DNA of 64,000 nt from Sphingomonadales bacterium (GCA_017309275.1 JAFKLT010000034.1:1-64000); one strand, 5' to 3'; counted from the stretch's first letter, positions 8,534 to 18,254 are shown. Made by a program: numbers and translations. Notes: generated by a model from the letters alone, not told the origin.

Positions 8534-8922
8534 TGCGCGGCGAGGTCGCGGGCCATGTCCTTCAGGACGGGCGCATAGGCCGCCAGGGCAGAGGCCGCGT
8601 GGCCCGCCATGCGCGTACCGGCGCGGACGTCGTCGCCCATGCGTTCGGCATATTGCGGGTCGCGGCCGGCGACATCGCCAACGGTCGCATCGCGCGGAAT
8701 ATAGGCGGCGTCGGAATCGGGGTCGACGCGCGCAACAGCCTCGGCCAGCGGACCGACCTTCATCTGCATCATCGCATCGACAAGCGCGGTGACGGTATCG
8801 GCCATCCGGTCCTGCATCGCCGGATCGTTGAGCGCGGCGACGGCCGCGCGGGCTTCGGCGGCCGACGCCGGCAGCGGCGTCGCGAGCGCAAGCAGGGGGA
8901 GGGCAGCGAGGGGCCAGCGCAT
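8500..8922 (-). CDS. Small secreted hypothetical protein
   Basis: An unrecognised 140-aa protein with a clear Sec signal peptide (MRWPLAALPLLALATPLPASAAEA, cleavage after ASA or SAA). The mature part is mostly helical, rich in Ala, Asp and Met, and ends in a basic-acidic tail WERERDDARR. I chose the ATG at 8922 because AAAGGA lies 8 bases upstream; the frame is open further but reads through repeats. Its last codons and stop form one unit of the tandem repeat at 8432-8533. Probably periplasmic; function unknown. Confidence 0.7.
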   Translation of the reverse strand: MRWPLAALPLLALATPLPASAAEARAAVAALNDPAMQDRMADTVTALVDAMMQMKVGPLAEAVARVDPDSDAAYIPRDATVGDVAGRDPQYAERMGDDVRAGTRMAGHAASALAAYAPVLKDMARDLAAQWERERDDARR

Positions 8923-9036
8923 GGCTTGATCCTTTCGGAATACGAAAATCGAAGCCGCGCGCTTAAAGGAACGACACTTTCGCTGGCCTGAACGCGCCAA
9001 CGAGTTGCGGCCAAACGTTATTCTGCTGCGGTCAAT

Positions 9037-9108
9037 GATCCTGCCTGTGGCGGAGCGACGGATCCTGCCTGTCGCAGAGCGACGGAAACTGCCTGTCGCG
9101 GAGCGATG
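9037..9108. repeat. 24-bp tandem repeat, 3 copies
   Basis: Units at 9037-9060, 9061-9084 and 9085-9108, consensus GATCCTGCCTGTCGC followed by AGAGCGACG, with one to four differences each. They lie in the 304-base gap between the small secreted gene and gltB, which otherwise shows nothing I can identify. Confidence 0.75.
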
Positions 9109-9226
9109 GAGCAGGGGCCGTCGCCGCAGGCGATGGTGGAGGGGCGGCGACGTCGCGCCAATGGCCCCTCCGCAAGCGCTTCGCGCCGCCATCTTCCCAT
9201 GGCCTGCGGCCACGGGGAGGATCGGG

Positions 9227-12200
9227 TTATTCCGCCGCCACTACCGCGACTTCTTCCTCGTTCAGCGAATGGGTCAGGCGGCTCAGCATTTCCTTCGGGC
9301 ACACCTGCCAGAACTGATCGCGCCAGCGGTCCCAGTCGGCCAGGATCTCGCCCGACCATTTGCTGCCCGTGGCGCGCGCATGTTCTTCGACCAGATCCTT
9401 CAGCACGCCTTCCCAGTGGCTGCTCGCCAGACGCTGCCAGACGATCGATTCATCGTTGGCGCGGCCTTCGAAGCTGCCGTCGGTGTCGAGCACGAACGCC
9501 ATGCCGCCGGTCATCCCGGCGCCGAAGTTCGACCCGACGGGGCCCAGGATCACGGCGGTGCCGCCGGTCATATATTCGCAGCCGTTCGCGCCGCAGCCCT
9601 CGACCACGACCTTCGCGCCCGAGTTGCGGACCGCGAAACGCTCGCCGGCCTGGCCCGCAGCGAGCAGCGTGCCCGCGGTCGCGCCGTAAAGGACGGTGTT
9701 GCCGATGATGCTGTTGTGCTGGCTGACCAGCGGGCTCGACACGGTCGGTCGCACGACGATGCGGCCGCCCGACAGGCCCTTGCCGACATAGTCGTTCGCG
9801 TCGCCGAACACCTCGAGCGTGATGCCGCTGCACAGGAAGGCGCCGAGCGACTGGCCCGCCGTGCCGCGCAGGCGCACCTGCACATGGTCGTCGGCCAGAC
9901 CCTTCATGCCGAAGCGGGCCGTGACCTCTGCCGACAGGCGCGTGCCGACAGCGCGGTGCGTGTTGCGGACGTTATAGGTCAGCTGCATGCGCTCGCCGCG
10001 TTCGAACAACGGCTTTGCGTCGTTCAGAATCTGTGCGTCGAGGCTGTCGGGAACGGGGTTGCGGAAGTTCGGCCCCTGCGACCGGCGCTGATCGTCGGGC
10101 GCGTCGACCTTTGCCAGGATCGGGTTCAGGTCGAGGTCGTCGAGATGTTCGGCGCCGCGGCTGACCTGACGCAGCAATTCGGTGCGGCCGATCACCTCGT
10201 CGAGGCTGCGACAGCCGAGCTTGGCCAGGATTTCGCGCACTTCCTCGGCGATGAAGGTCATCAGGTTGATGACCTTTTCGGGGCTGCCGGTGAATTTCTG
10301 GCGCAGCTTTTCATCCTGCGTGCAGACGCCGACGGGGCACGTGTTCGAGTGGCACTGGCGCACCATGATGCACCCCATCGCGACCAGGCTGAGCGTGCCG
10401 ATGCCATATTCCTCGGCGCCCAGGATCGCCGCGATCACGATATCGCGCCCGGTCTTGAGCCCGCCGTCGGTGCGCAGGCGGATGCGATGGCGCAGGCCGT
10501 TGAGCGTCAGCACCTGATTGACCTCGCTGAGGCCCATTTCCCACGGCGTGCCGGCATATTTGATGCTGGTCTGGGGCGAGGCGCCGGTGCCGCCGGTGTT
10601 GCCCGACACCAGGATCACGTCCGCATGGGCCTTTGCCACGCCCGCGGCGACCGTGCCGATGCCCGCCGAGCTGACCAGCTTTACGCAGACGCGCGCGCGC
10701 GGGTTGATCTGCTTCAGGTCATAGATGAGCTGCGCCAGATCCTCGATCGAGTAGATGTCGTGGTGCGGCGGGAGCGAAATCAGCATCACGCCCGGCGTCG
10801 AGTGGCGCAGGCGCGCGATGAACTCGGTCACCTTGAAGCCGGGGAGCTGGCCGCCTTCGCCGGGCTTGGCGCCCTGCGCGACCTTGATCTCGATCTCGTC
10901 GCATGCGCCGAGATATTCGGCGGTGACGCCGAAGCGGCCCGAGGCGATCTGCTTGATGTTGCTGTTGGCGTTGTCGCCATTGGCATAGGGCTGGTAGCGC
11001 TCGCTCGCTTCGCCGCCTTCGCCCGACACCGCCTTGGCGCCGATGCGGTTCATCGCGATCGCCAGCGTTTCGTGCGCTTCGGGCGACAGCGCGCCCAGCG
11101 ACATGCCGGGGGTGACGAAGCGCTTGCGGATTTCGGTGATCGCCTCGACGCTGTCGAGCGCGACGCCCTGCGCGGGATAGTTGAACTCCATCAGATCGCG
11201 CAGATAGACCGGCGGCAGGTCGGCGACGCCGCGCGCGAACTGCAGATAGGTCGAATAGCTGTCGGTCGCGACCGCGGTCTGCAGCAAGTGCATGAGCTGC
11301 GCCGAATAGGCATGCGCCTCGCCGCCCGCGCGGTGGCGATAGAAGCCGCCGATCGGGAGGGTCGCGACCTTCTTGTCGAACGCCGCCTCATGCTTCTCGG
11401 TCGCGTTGATGAAGAGCGACTGATAGCCTTCGCCAGAAATCTTTGCCGGCATGCCGGGGAAAAGGTCGTTGACGAGCGCGCGGCTGAGGCCGACGGCTTC
11501 GAAATTATAGCCGCCGCGATAGCTGGAGATCACGGCGATCCCCATCTTGGCCATGATCTTGAGCAGCCCGTCGTCGATCGCCTTGCGGAAGCGCAGGCGG
11601 CAATCGTCGAGCGACAGTTCGCCGCCGAACAGCCCGCGCGTCCAGCGATCGGCGATCGCGGCCTCGGCAAGATAGGCGTGGACGGTGGTCGCACCCACAC
11701 CGATCAGCACCGCGAAGGCATGGGTGTCGAGCACCTCCGCCGAGCGGACGTTGATCGAGGCGTAGCTGCGCAGGCCCTTGCGGACGAGGTGGGTGTGGAC
11801 GGCGGCGGCGGCGAGCACCATCGCCATGCCGACGCGGCCTTCGCCGATCGACTGGTCGGTCAGGAACAGCTCGCTGCGCCCGGCGCGCACTGCATCCTCG
11901 GCCTCGCGGCGGACGCGGGCGATCGCCTCGCGCAGGGTCGAGGCGTCGCCGCCGACCTTGAAGGTGCAGTCGATGTCGGCGACGGCATCGCCGAAATAGG
12001 CGCGCAGACGGTCCCAATCCTCGCCGACGAGCACCGGCGAGTCGATCACCAGGACGTGCGCGCTCTGGCCCTTTTCGTCGAGGATGTTGGCAAGGTTCGA
12101 AAAGCGCGTCTTCAGGCTCATGACATGCCGTTCGCGCAAGCTGTCGATCGGCGGGTTGGTGACCTGGCTGAAATTCTGGCGGAAGAATTGCGCGACGTGG

Positions 12201-13756
12201 CGCGGCTTGTCGGAAATGACCGCGAGCGGCGTGTCGTCGCCCATCGATCCGATCGCTTCCTTGGCGTCCTCGACCATCGGCGACAGGATCAGCTCCATGT
12301 CCTCCATCGTCAGGCCGGCGGCGACCTGGCGGCGGAGCAGTTCGGCGCGGTCCCACTGCGGCAGCGTCGCCTTGCCGCCCTTCGGCAGGTCGGCCATCGT
12401 GCGGAAGCCCTTTACGCGCGCGCCATAATCATGCGCATCGGCGATCTTGTCCTTGATCGCGCGGTCTTCGTAGAGCGTGCCGTCGTCGAGATCGACCGCG
12501 ATCATCTGACCGGGGCCGAGGCGGCCCTTCTTGCGGATGCTCGCCTCGGGAAGCAGGACCATGCCGCTCTCCGACCCGACGACCAGCAGATTGTCGGCGG
12601 TGAGCGTGTAGCGCAGCGGGCGGAGCGCGTTGCGGTCCATGCCCGCGACCGCCCAGCGGCCGTCGGTCATCGCCAGCGCGGCGGGGCCGTCCCACGGCTC
12701 CATGACGCTGGCGAGGTAATTGTACATCGACCGGTGCGTCTCGGGCATTTCGCTTTCGCCGCCCCATGCTTCGGGGACGAGGATCAGCTTTGCGGTCGGC
12801 GCGTCGCGGCCGGCGCGGCACAGCGTTTCGAACACGGCGTCGAGCGCGGCGGTGTCCGACGCGCCGGCGGGGATCACCGGCTTGATGTCTTCCGAATGCT
12901 CGCCGAAGGCGAGGCTCGCCATCTTGATCTCGTGGCTCTTCATCCAGTTCTTGTTGCCGCGGATCGTGTTGATCTCGCCATTATGGGCGAGGCAACGGAA
13001 GGGCTGGGCCAGCCACCATTGCGGGAAGGTGTTGGTCGAATAGCGCTGGTGGAAGATCGCGACCCGGCTTTCGAACAGCTTGTTCGTGAGATCGGGATAG
13101 AAATCGGCCAGGCTCTCCGCAAGGAACAGGCCCTTGTAGATGATCGAACGCGCCGACAGGCTGCAGATATAGAAATCGGCGATCTGCGCCGCGATCACAT
13201 TCTTCTCGATGCGGCGGCGGACCAGATAGAGCTGCTTTTCGAACTCGGCGAGCGACTGTTCGTCGGGCAGGGGCCCCGCGATCATGATCTGCTCGATCTC
13301 GGGGCGCGTGCGCTGCGCCTTGTCGCCGATCACCGAGACGTCGACGGGCACCTGGCGCCAGCCATAGATGGTGAAACCCGCGTCGATGATCTCCGCCTCG
13401 ACGATCGTGCGGCATTCTTCCTGCGCGCCCAGATCGGTGCGCGGCAGGAAGATCATGCCGACGGCGAGGCGGTTCGGGCGCACCTTGTGCCCCGACGCCG
13501 CGATCGCATCGTCGAAGAAGCGGACCGGCAGGTCGACATGGATACCCGCGCCGTCACCCGTCTTCCCGTCGGCGTCGACGGCGCCGCGGTGCCAAACGGC
13601 ACGCAGCGCCTCGATCGCCGCCTCGACGACGCGGCGCGACGGCTTGCCGTCGGTCGCCGCGACCATGCCGACGCCGCAGGCATCGGATTCAAGGTCGGGG
13701 CGGTACATGCCTTCGGCGGCGAGCCGCGCGTGATCGGGGGTCGGATAATGGGTCAT
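9227..13756 (-). CDS. gltB: Glutamate synthase (NADPH) large subunit
   Basis: Converts glutamine plus 2-oxoglutarate into two glutamates. It has 1509 aa, the expected length. The order is N-terminal glutaminase with nucleophile Cys27 (DACGVGMVA; the first 26 residues form the propeptide), central domain, FMN/2-oxoglutarate synthase domain (NTGGTGASPQTSIKYAG), then the [3Fe-4S] cluster loop CIMVRQCHSNTCPVGVC and the GXGXG beta-helix domain at the C-terminus (GGMAFVLDTDG). A propeptide start at ATG 13756 has AGGAA 8 bases upstream. It is last in a same-strand run gltD - DUF2059 - DUF2059 - gltB, separated from gltD by two unrelated secreted proteins. Confidence 0.98.
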   Translation of the reverse strand: MTHYPTPDHARLAAEGMYRPDLESDACGVGMVAATDGKPSRRVVEAAIEALRAVWHRGAVDADGKTGDGAGIHVDLPVRFFDDAIAASGHKVRPNRLAVGMIFLPRTDLGAQEECRTIVEAEIIDAGFTIYGWRQVPVDVSVIGDKAQRTRPEIEQIMIAGPLPDEQSLAEFEKQLYLVRRRIEKNVIAAQIADFYICSLSARSIIYKGLFLAESLADFYPDLTNKLFESRVAIFHQRYSTNTFPQWWLAQPFRCLAHNGEINTIRGNKNWMKSHEIKMASLAFGEHSEDIKPVIPAGASDTAALDAVFETLCRAGRDAPTAKLILVPEAWGGESEMPETHRSMYNYLASVMEPWDGPAALAMTDGRWAVAGMDRNALRPLRYTLTADNLLVVGSESGMVLLPEASIRKKGRLGPGQMIAVDLDDGTLYEDRAIKDKIADAHDYGARVKGFRTMADLPKGGKATLPQWDRAELLRRQVAAGLTMEDMELILSPMVEDAKEAIGSMGDDTPLAVISDKPRHVAQFFRQNFSQVTNPPIDSLRERHVMSLKTRFSNLANILDEKGQSAHVLVIDSPVLVGEDWDRLRAYFGDAVADIDCTFKVGGDASTLREAIARVRREAEDAVRAGRSELFLTDQSIGEGRVGMAMVLAAAAVHTHLVRKGLRSYASINVRSAEVLDTHAFAVLIGVGATTVHAYLAEAAIADRWTRGLFGGELSLDDCRLRFRKAIDDGLLKIMAKMGIAVISSYRGGYNFEAVGLSRALVNDLFPGMPAKISGEGYQSLFINATEKHEAAFDKKVATLPIGGFYRHRAGGEAHAYSAQLMHLLQTAVATDSYSTYLQFARGVADLPPVYLRDLMEFNYPAQGVALDSVEAITEIRKRFVTPGMSLGALSPEAHETLAIAMNRIGAKAVSGEGGEASERYQPYANGDNANSNIKQIASGRFGVTAEYLGACDEIEIKVAQGAKPGEGGQLPGFKVTEFIARLRHSTPGVMLISLPPHHDIYSIEDLAQLIYDLKQINPRARVCVKLVSSAGIGTVAAGVAKAHADVILVSGNTGGTGASPQTSIKYAGTPWEMGLSEVNQVLTLNGLRHRIRLRTDGGLKTGRDIVIAAILGAEEYGIGTLSLVAMGCIMVRQCHSNTCPVGVCTQDEKLRQKFTGSPEKVINLMTFIAEEVREILAKLGCRSLDEVIGRTELLRQVSRGAEHLDDLDLNPILAKVDAPDDQRRSQGPNFRNPVPDSLDAQILNDAKPLFERGERMQLTYNVRNTHRAVGTRLSAEVTARFGMKGLADDHVQVRLRGTAGQSLGAFLCSGITLEVFGDANDYVGKGLSGGRIVVRPTVSSPLVSQHNSIIGNTVLYGATAGTLLAAGQAGERFAVRNSGAKVVVEGCGANGCEYMTGGTAVILGPVGSNFGAGMTGGMAFVLDTDGSFEGRANDESIVWQRLASSHWEGVLKDLVEEHARATGSKWSGEILADWDRWRDQFWQVCPKEMLSRLTHSLNEEEVAVVAAE

Positions 13757-13785
13757 GTCACAGTTCCTGTCGGCAGTTGCCGCTT

Positions 13786-14904
13786 TTATTTTGATGGCTT
13801 TTTCTTGCGCGCGTTCGCGATCGCGGCCTGTTCGGCGTCATAGGCGGCCGAAGAGGCCTCGCTGGCGGCGGTTTCCAACTCTTCGACGCGCGTGCGGTCG
13901 GCTTCCGACCAATTCTCGCGGTCAAAGGACGGATCCCAGTCGCCAGCGGCATCCGCGGCGGCTGTCGCGGCATCGGCGGCGGCATCGGCGGCGTCCATCG
14001 TCACCTCGGTTGCGTCCTCGTCCGCGGTCTTCCAGGCGTCGCGATTTTCCTTCAGCGTCTTGACGTCGACCTTCATCAGCTTGGCCAGCTTTACGAGTTC
14101 GGCGTCGCTGAGGTCGGCAAGCTGCCGTTCCTTGGGCAGGTCCTTCAGCTTGCCCTCGATCTCCGGCCCGCGATCCATGAACTTGTTGATCAGCGGCGGT
14201 ACCGCCTTGACCATCGCCAGCATCACTTCGGGATCGGCCTGCAGCGCCATCCATTCGTCGGCGTAGGCCTTGCCCGTCGGCGTCGCGAAGAAGGCGTTCA
14301 TTTCGCCAAGCTGCTGCGCGGTGAACTTGCGGGCAAAGGCATGGGCCATGCCGTTGCGCATCGGGCCTTCCAGATCGCCGAGCGCCTCGGTGATCAGCGG
14401 CTTGATGACATTCATCGCCTGTTCTTCGCGCTGCTGGCGCTGCGGGTCGAACAGATCGGCGATCGCGGTCTTGCTCTTTTCGTCGAGCGCCTCGATCTTT
14501 TCGCTTTCGACGCCGGTCTTGATCGACAGCATCAGGTCAGACATGCCGCCAAGTTCGCCCATCAAGCCCTTGAAGAACTTGCCGTACATATTGTCGATCA
14601 TCTTCGCGAGGCTGCCCGGCGGGACGAGCGCGGTCGTCGTCTGCTGTGCGAGCGCAAGCTGGGCAGGAGCGATCGGCGGCAGCTTGTCGACGCCGAAAAT
14701 CTTTTCGATCATCGCGATCGCCTGATCGATTTCCTTCTGCATCTTGGCCTTGGCATTGGCCATTTCGGCTTCGCTGTTCACCTCGTCCTGATCGTCGGCG
14801 GGCGCGACGGCTTCCGCGAGCGGCGCTTCCTTCGGCGCGGCGGCGGCGTGGACGGGCGCGAACGCCATGGCTCCGGCGAGCAGAGCGGATTTCCAGTTCG
14901 ACAT
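13786..14904 (-). CDS. Secreted DUF2059-domain protein (long form)
   Basis: Protein of 372 aa with a signal peptide (MSNWKSALLAGAMAFAPVHAAAA) and a mid-protein DUF2059-type segment, FARKFTAQQLGEMNAFFATPTGKAYADEW. The C-terminal third is an Ala/Asp-rich helical stretch ending in the basic tail ARKKKPSK. Probably periplasmic. I chose the ATG at 14904 (GGAAGGA upstream); upstream in-frame codons would bury the signal peptide. It lies 29 bases before gltB and downstream of the second DUF2059 gene, so it should be on the gltD-gltB transcript. The role of the family is not known. Confidence 0.8.
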   Translation of the reverse strand: MSNWKSALLAGAMAFAPVHAAAAPKEAPLAEAVAPADDQDEVNSEAEMANAKAKMQKEIDQAIAMIEKIFGVDKLPPIAPAQLALAQQTTTALVPPGSLAKMIDNMYGKFFKGLMGELGGMSDLMLSIKTGVESEKIEALDEKSKTAIADLFDPQRQQREEQAMNVIKPLITEALGDLEGPMRNGMAHAFARKFTAQQLGEMNAFFATPTGKAYADEWMALQADPEVMLAMVKAVPPLINKFMDRGPEIEGKLKDLPKERQLADLSDAELVKLAKLMKVDVKTLKENRDAWKTADEDATEVTMDAADAAADAATAAADAAGDWDPSFDRENWSEADRTRVEELETAASEASSAAYDAEQAAIANARKKKPSK

Positions 14905-15030
14905 GATGCTATTCCTTCCCCAGTTGGTCATGTCGGCTTCATTTCGCTTTTCGGCCTTGCTTTCAACCATTTCGGTAACGCGCGGCAAAAAGGGCGCGGC
15001 AAAAGGGATGCGATGCTGAGGCGGCGCATG

Positions 15031-15822
15031 TCAGTTCGCCGCCGCGCCGGAGGAGAAATATTCCGCGACGGCTTCGGCATAGGCCGCCTCAAGTTCGGCG
15101 CGATGCGGGCCGATCAGGTCATTGATCAGCTTTACCGACAGATCCTTGGTCTGGCTCGTCAGGCGGAACAGCTTTCGCCCGGCGGGGCTGAGCGTGAAGG
15201 TCGCGACCTTGGTGCGTTCCTGCGGCGTCAGCGCTTTCACCATCCGGGCCTCGACGCCCGAATAGAGCTGGTCGACGTCCGACCGTGTAAACTCTTCCGT
15301 GCTGCTGAAACGGCTGTCGGTAACGGCTTTCGTGTCGATGCTCTGATATTCGATCTGCACCAGCTTGCGGCCAAGGTCGGTTTCGTAAAATTCGACGACG
15401 GTACGCAGCGTCGCTTCATCGAGGTTGCGGACATAGAATTCGGCCATGCTCCGCTGCATGTCGGGCAGCCCGGCGGCCAGGATGCGGTCGAGTTCGCGTT
15501 TCCCGGTGTCGATGAGCTTGGTGCGCAGTCCGGGATGCTGTTCCAGCAACATCCCCAGTTCCGGGCTCTTCTTCGCTTCGGCGTCAAAGCCCAGCGCGAC
15601 TGCTTCGCGATTCTGCTCGATCACCACTTCCGGCGGCAACACCAGAAGCGTCAGCCGCTGCGCCAAGGCAAAGCCGGCCTCGGTCCGAACCGGCGGCGGC
15701 GCGGGCGAGGGGGGCGGGGCGGGCACATAGATGGGCGGCGGCGGCACTTTCGCGGGTTCGGCCGCCAGCGCCGGAACGCTGGCCATCGCGGCACCGGCGA
15801 GCAAGGTCAGCATGCGTTTCAT
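15031..15822 (-). CDS. Secreted DUF2059-like protein (short form)
   Basis: 263-aa protein with a signal peptide (MKRMLTLLAGAAMASVPALAAEP), a Pro-rich linker (PPPPIYVPAPPPSPAPPP, about 28-45), and a helical domain with the DUF2059 pattern MAEFYVRNLDEATLRTVVEFYETDLGRKL. A second similar block (KVATFTLSPAGRKLFRL) follows, so there are probably two copies of the motif. Its ATG overlaps the gltD stop by 4 bases, so it is translationally coupled to gltD. Together with the longer paralogue at 13786 it splits gltD from gltB. Periplasmic location is likely; function unknown. Confidence 0.8.
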   Translation of the reverse strand: MKRMLTLLAGAAMASVPALAAEPAKVPPPPIYVPAPPPSPAPPPVRTEAGFALAQRLTLLVLPPEVVIEQNREAVALGFDAEAKKSPELGMLLEQHPGLRTKLIDTGKRELDRILAAGLPDMQRSMAEFYVRNLDEATLRTVVEFYETDLGRKLVQIEYQSIDTKAVTDSRFSSTEEFTRSDVDQLYSGVEARMVKALTPQERTKVATFTLSPAGRKLFRLTSQTKDLSVKLINDLIGPHRAELEAAYAEAVAEYFSSGAAAN

Positions 15823-17264
15823 GCAGCCTTCCTTTCACCGGCTGCCGCCTTTGCCTTCAGCCACTTCGCCATCTGTTCGCTGACGTCGCGTCCGTCGCGG
15901 ATGCCCCAGACGACCAGGCTGGCGCCGCGCACGATGTCGCCCGCAGCGAACACGCCCGGCAGGCTGGTCATCATCGTCTGATGATCGACGCGCAGCGTGC
16001 CCCAGCGCGTCACCGACAGGTCGGGCGAGCCGAACAGGTGCGGCAGTTCTTCGGGATCGAAGCCAAGCGCCTTGATCACCATGTCGGCGGGCAGGTCGAA
16101 CTTGCGGCCCGGGTCGAGTTCGGGGCTGCGCCGGCCGCTCGCGTCGGGCGCGCCCAGGCGCATGCCGGCAACGGCGACCTGCTTGACCGCCTTGTCGGCG
16201 GTGAAGCTTTCCGGGGCGGAGAGCCAGACGAATTCGACGCCCTCTTCCTCGGCATTGGCGACCTCGCGCTGCGAGCCGGGCATATTCTCCCGGTCGCGGC
16301 GATAGAGGCACTTCACCGACTTGGCGCCCTGGCGGACGGCGGTGCGGACGCAGTCCATCGCGGTATCGCCGCCGCCGATGACGACGACATGCTTGTCCTT
16401 CGCATCGAGGCTGCCGTCATCGAAGGCCGGAACATCGTCGCCGAAGCTCTTGCGGTTCGAGGCGATCAGATAGTCGAGCGCGGCGATGACGCCACCCGCT
16501 TCGTTGCCGGGCACGTTGATCTCGCGCGCCTTGTACACGCCGGTCGCGACGAGCATCGCGTCGTGCTTCTGACGGAGTTGGTCGAGCGTGGCATCCTTGC
16601 CGACCTCGAAGCCGAGGTGGAAATGGATGCCACCTTCGCGCAGCCGATCGATGCGGCGCATCACGACATCCTTTTCCAGCTTGAAGCCGGGGATGCCATA
16701 GGTCAGCAGGCCGCCCGCGCGGTCGTGCCGGTCATAGACATGAACCTCGTGCCCCTGGACGCGCAGATATTCGGCAGCGGTCAGGCCGGCCGGACCCGCG
16801 CCGATGATCCCGACCGACTGGCCGGTCGGCTTGCCCGGTTGAACGGGCTCAACCCAGCCTTCGGCCCAGGCCGTGTCGGTGATATATTTCTCGACGCTGC
16901 CGATCGTCACCGCGCCATGACCCGAAAACTCGATGACGCAATTGCCCTCGCACAGGCGATCCTGCGGGCAGATGCGGCCACAGATTTCGGGCATCGTCGA
17001 GGTCGCGTTCGAAAGCTCATACGCCTCGCGCAGCCGTCCTTCGGCGGTCAGGCGCAGCCAGTCGGGAATATGATTGTGCAGCGGACAATGGACCGAGCAA
17101 TAGGGAACGCCGCACTGCGAACAGCGCGCCGCCTGTGCGTCGGCATCGGGCGCGGCATAGCGCTCGGCGATCTCGCGGAAATCGCGCGCGCGTTCTTCGG
17201 CGGAGCGCTTGTCCGGATAGGATTGTTCACGCCCCACAAACTGGAGCATGCGTTCGGAAGCCAT
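15819..17264 (-). CDS. gltD: Glutamate synthase small subunit
   Basis: NADPH-oxidising flavoprotein partner of GltB, 481 aa. The N-terminal [4Fe-4S] region has CSQCGVPYCSVHCPLHNHIPDW and CGRICPQDRLCEGNCV, which bind two clusters. FAD motif: VGIIGAGPAGLTAAEYLR. NADPH motif: VVVIGGGDTAMDCVRTAV. The C-terminal FAD-contact motif is TSLPGVFAAGDIVRGASLVVW. I chose ATG 17264, with AAGGGGAT upstream. It leads the transcript gltD - two DUF2059 genes - gltB, and a perfect inverted repeat at 17332-17352 lies in its promoter region. Confidence 0.97.
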   Translation of the reverse strand: MASERMLQFVGREQSYPDKRSAEERARDFREIAERYAAPDADAQAARCSQCGVPYCSVHCPLHNHIPDWLRLTAEGRLREAYELSNATSTMPEICGRICPQDRLCEGNCVIEFSGHGAVTIGSVEKYITDTAWAEGWVEPVQPGKPTGQSVGIIGAGPAGLTAAEYLRVQGHEVHVYDRHDRAGGLLTYGIPGFKLEKDVVMRRIDRLREGGIHFHLGFEVGKDATLDQLRQKHDAMLVATGVYKAREINVPGNEAGGVIAALDYLIASNRKSFGDDVPAFDDGSLDAKDKHVVVIGGGDTAMDCVRTAVRQGAKSVKCLYRRDRENMPGSQREVANAEEEGVEFVWLSAPESFTADKAVKQVAVAGMRLGAPDASGRRSPELDPGRKFDLPADMVIKALGFDPEELPHLFGSPDLSVTRWGTLRVDHQTMMTSLPGVFAAGDIVRGASLVVWGIRDGRDVSEQMAKWLKAKAAAGERKAA

Positions 17265-17331
17265 GCAGTATCCCCTTCTTGAAGGGGCAAATGCATGGCC
17301 CAACCCGGGCTGTCACGGACGAAATGCAGGA

Positions 17332-17352
17332 TAGGTCAGCAATGATGACCTA
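17332..17352. promoter_or_regulatory. Inverted repeat upstream of gltD
   Basis: Perfect TAGGTCA-N7-TGACCTA inverted repeat, 68 bases upstream of the gltD start and in the only sizeable gap before it. It is a plausible dimer-binding site for a nitrogen or amino-acid regulator; the regulator is not identified here. Confidence 0.5.
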
Positions 17353-17421
17353 AAATACAGGCCTAAAGGATGAATTTAGTGTCGTGCGCAACTATCTTTC
17401 GCATATAGTATCGTATCGGAC

Positions 17422-18222
17422 CTATCTGGTTGCGAGCCATGCCAGGGCCGCGATGCCGACGATGATTCGATACCAGGCGAAAGGCGCGAAGCCATAACGG
17501 GTTACCACCGCCAGAAAGGCCTTGATGACCGCCCAGGCAACAACGAACGACACCAGCGCGCCGACCGCGATCAGGCCAATGTCGTTCTTCGTGATCGCGT
17601 CATGATGTTTGGCGAGTTGAAGCACCGTCGCGCCGGTGAGCGTCGGCAGCGCCAGGAAAAAGCTGAACTCGGCAGCCGTCTTGCGATCGATGCCCAGCGC
17701 CATCGCGCCCATGATCGTCGCGCCGGATCGGCTGACGCCCGGGATCATCGCGATACACTGGACCAGGCCGACGATGATCGACTGGCGCGTCGACAGCGCC
17801 GCGACGCCGCCGCTTTCCTTTGGCTTCGCGAAACGTTCGACCAGCAGGATGCCGATGCCCCCGATGATCAGCGCCCAGGCGACGACCACGGCATTTTCCA
17901 GCAGCGCCTCGATATAGTCGCCGAACGCCAGCCCCAGCACGACCGCCGGTATGAAGGCGAGCAGGAGATTGCGCACAAAGGCGATCGCCACCGGCTCGCG
18001 CCGGAAAAAGCCCGTGAACATCTCCCAGAACAGGCGCCGGTAGAGCACGACGATCGCCAGGATCGCGCCGGGCTGGATCGCGATGTTGAAAATCGCCCAT
18101 TTCGAGGCGTCGTAGCCCAGCAATTCGGTTGCAAGGATCAGGTGGCCCGTCGACGAGACGGGGAGAAATTCGGTCAGTCCTTCGACGATGCCGAGGATGA
18201 TCGCGGTCAGCCAGATGCTCAT
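17422..18222 (-). CDS. uppP: Undecaprenyl-diphosphatase UppP (BacA)
   Basis: Integral-membrane phosphatase recycling undecaprenyl diphosphate for cell-wall synthesis; also confers bacitracin tolerance. 266 aa, the normal length, with about eight helices. Both family motifs are present: GIVEGLTEFLPVSSTGHLIL (residues about 11-30) and IPGVSRSGATI (about 165-175), which hold the catalytic Glu, Ser and Arg. It ends 157 bases before gltD and is read in the same direction; a separate promoter for gltD is likely. Confidence 0.97.
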   Translation of the reverse strand: MSIWLTAIILGIVEGLTEFLPVSSTGHLILATELLGYDASKWAIFNIAIQPGAILAIVVLYRRLFWEMFTGFFRREPVAIAFVRNLLLAFIPAVVLGLAFGDYIEALLENAVVVAWALIIGGIGILLVERFAKPKESGGVAALSTRQSIIVGLVQCIAMIPGVSRSGATIMGAMALGIDRKTAAEFSFFLALPTLTGATVLQLAKHHDAITKNDIGLIAVGALVSFVVAWAVIKAFLAVVTRYGFAPFAWYRIIVGIAALAWLATR

Positions 18223-18254
18223 GGGGTTCCAATATGAAAGGTTCGAGTAAGCGA

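Noticed and set aside
8432..9108. CRISPR array
   Set aside because: The 35-bp and 24-bp repeats are directly abutting tandem repeats without unique spacers, and no cas gene is in the window.
9005..13843. A 1612-codon open frame antisense to gltB
   Set aside because: It mirrors gltB in the opposite strand; high GC removes stops from antisense frames. Its product is a low-complexity Arg/Ala/Asp string with no family, while gltB is complete and catalytic motifs are intact.
14341..15981. A 546-codon open frame antisense to the DUF2059 genes
   Set aside because: It crosses two real genes and has no ribosome site or protein-like composition.
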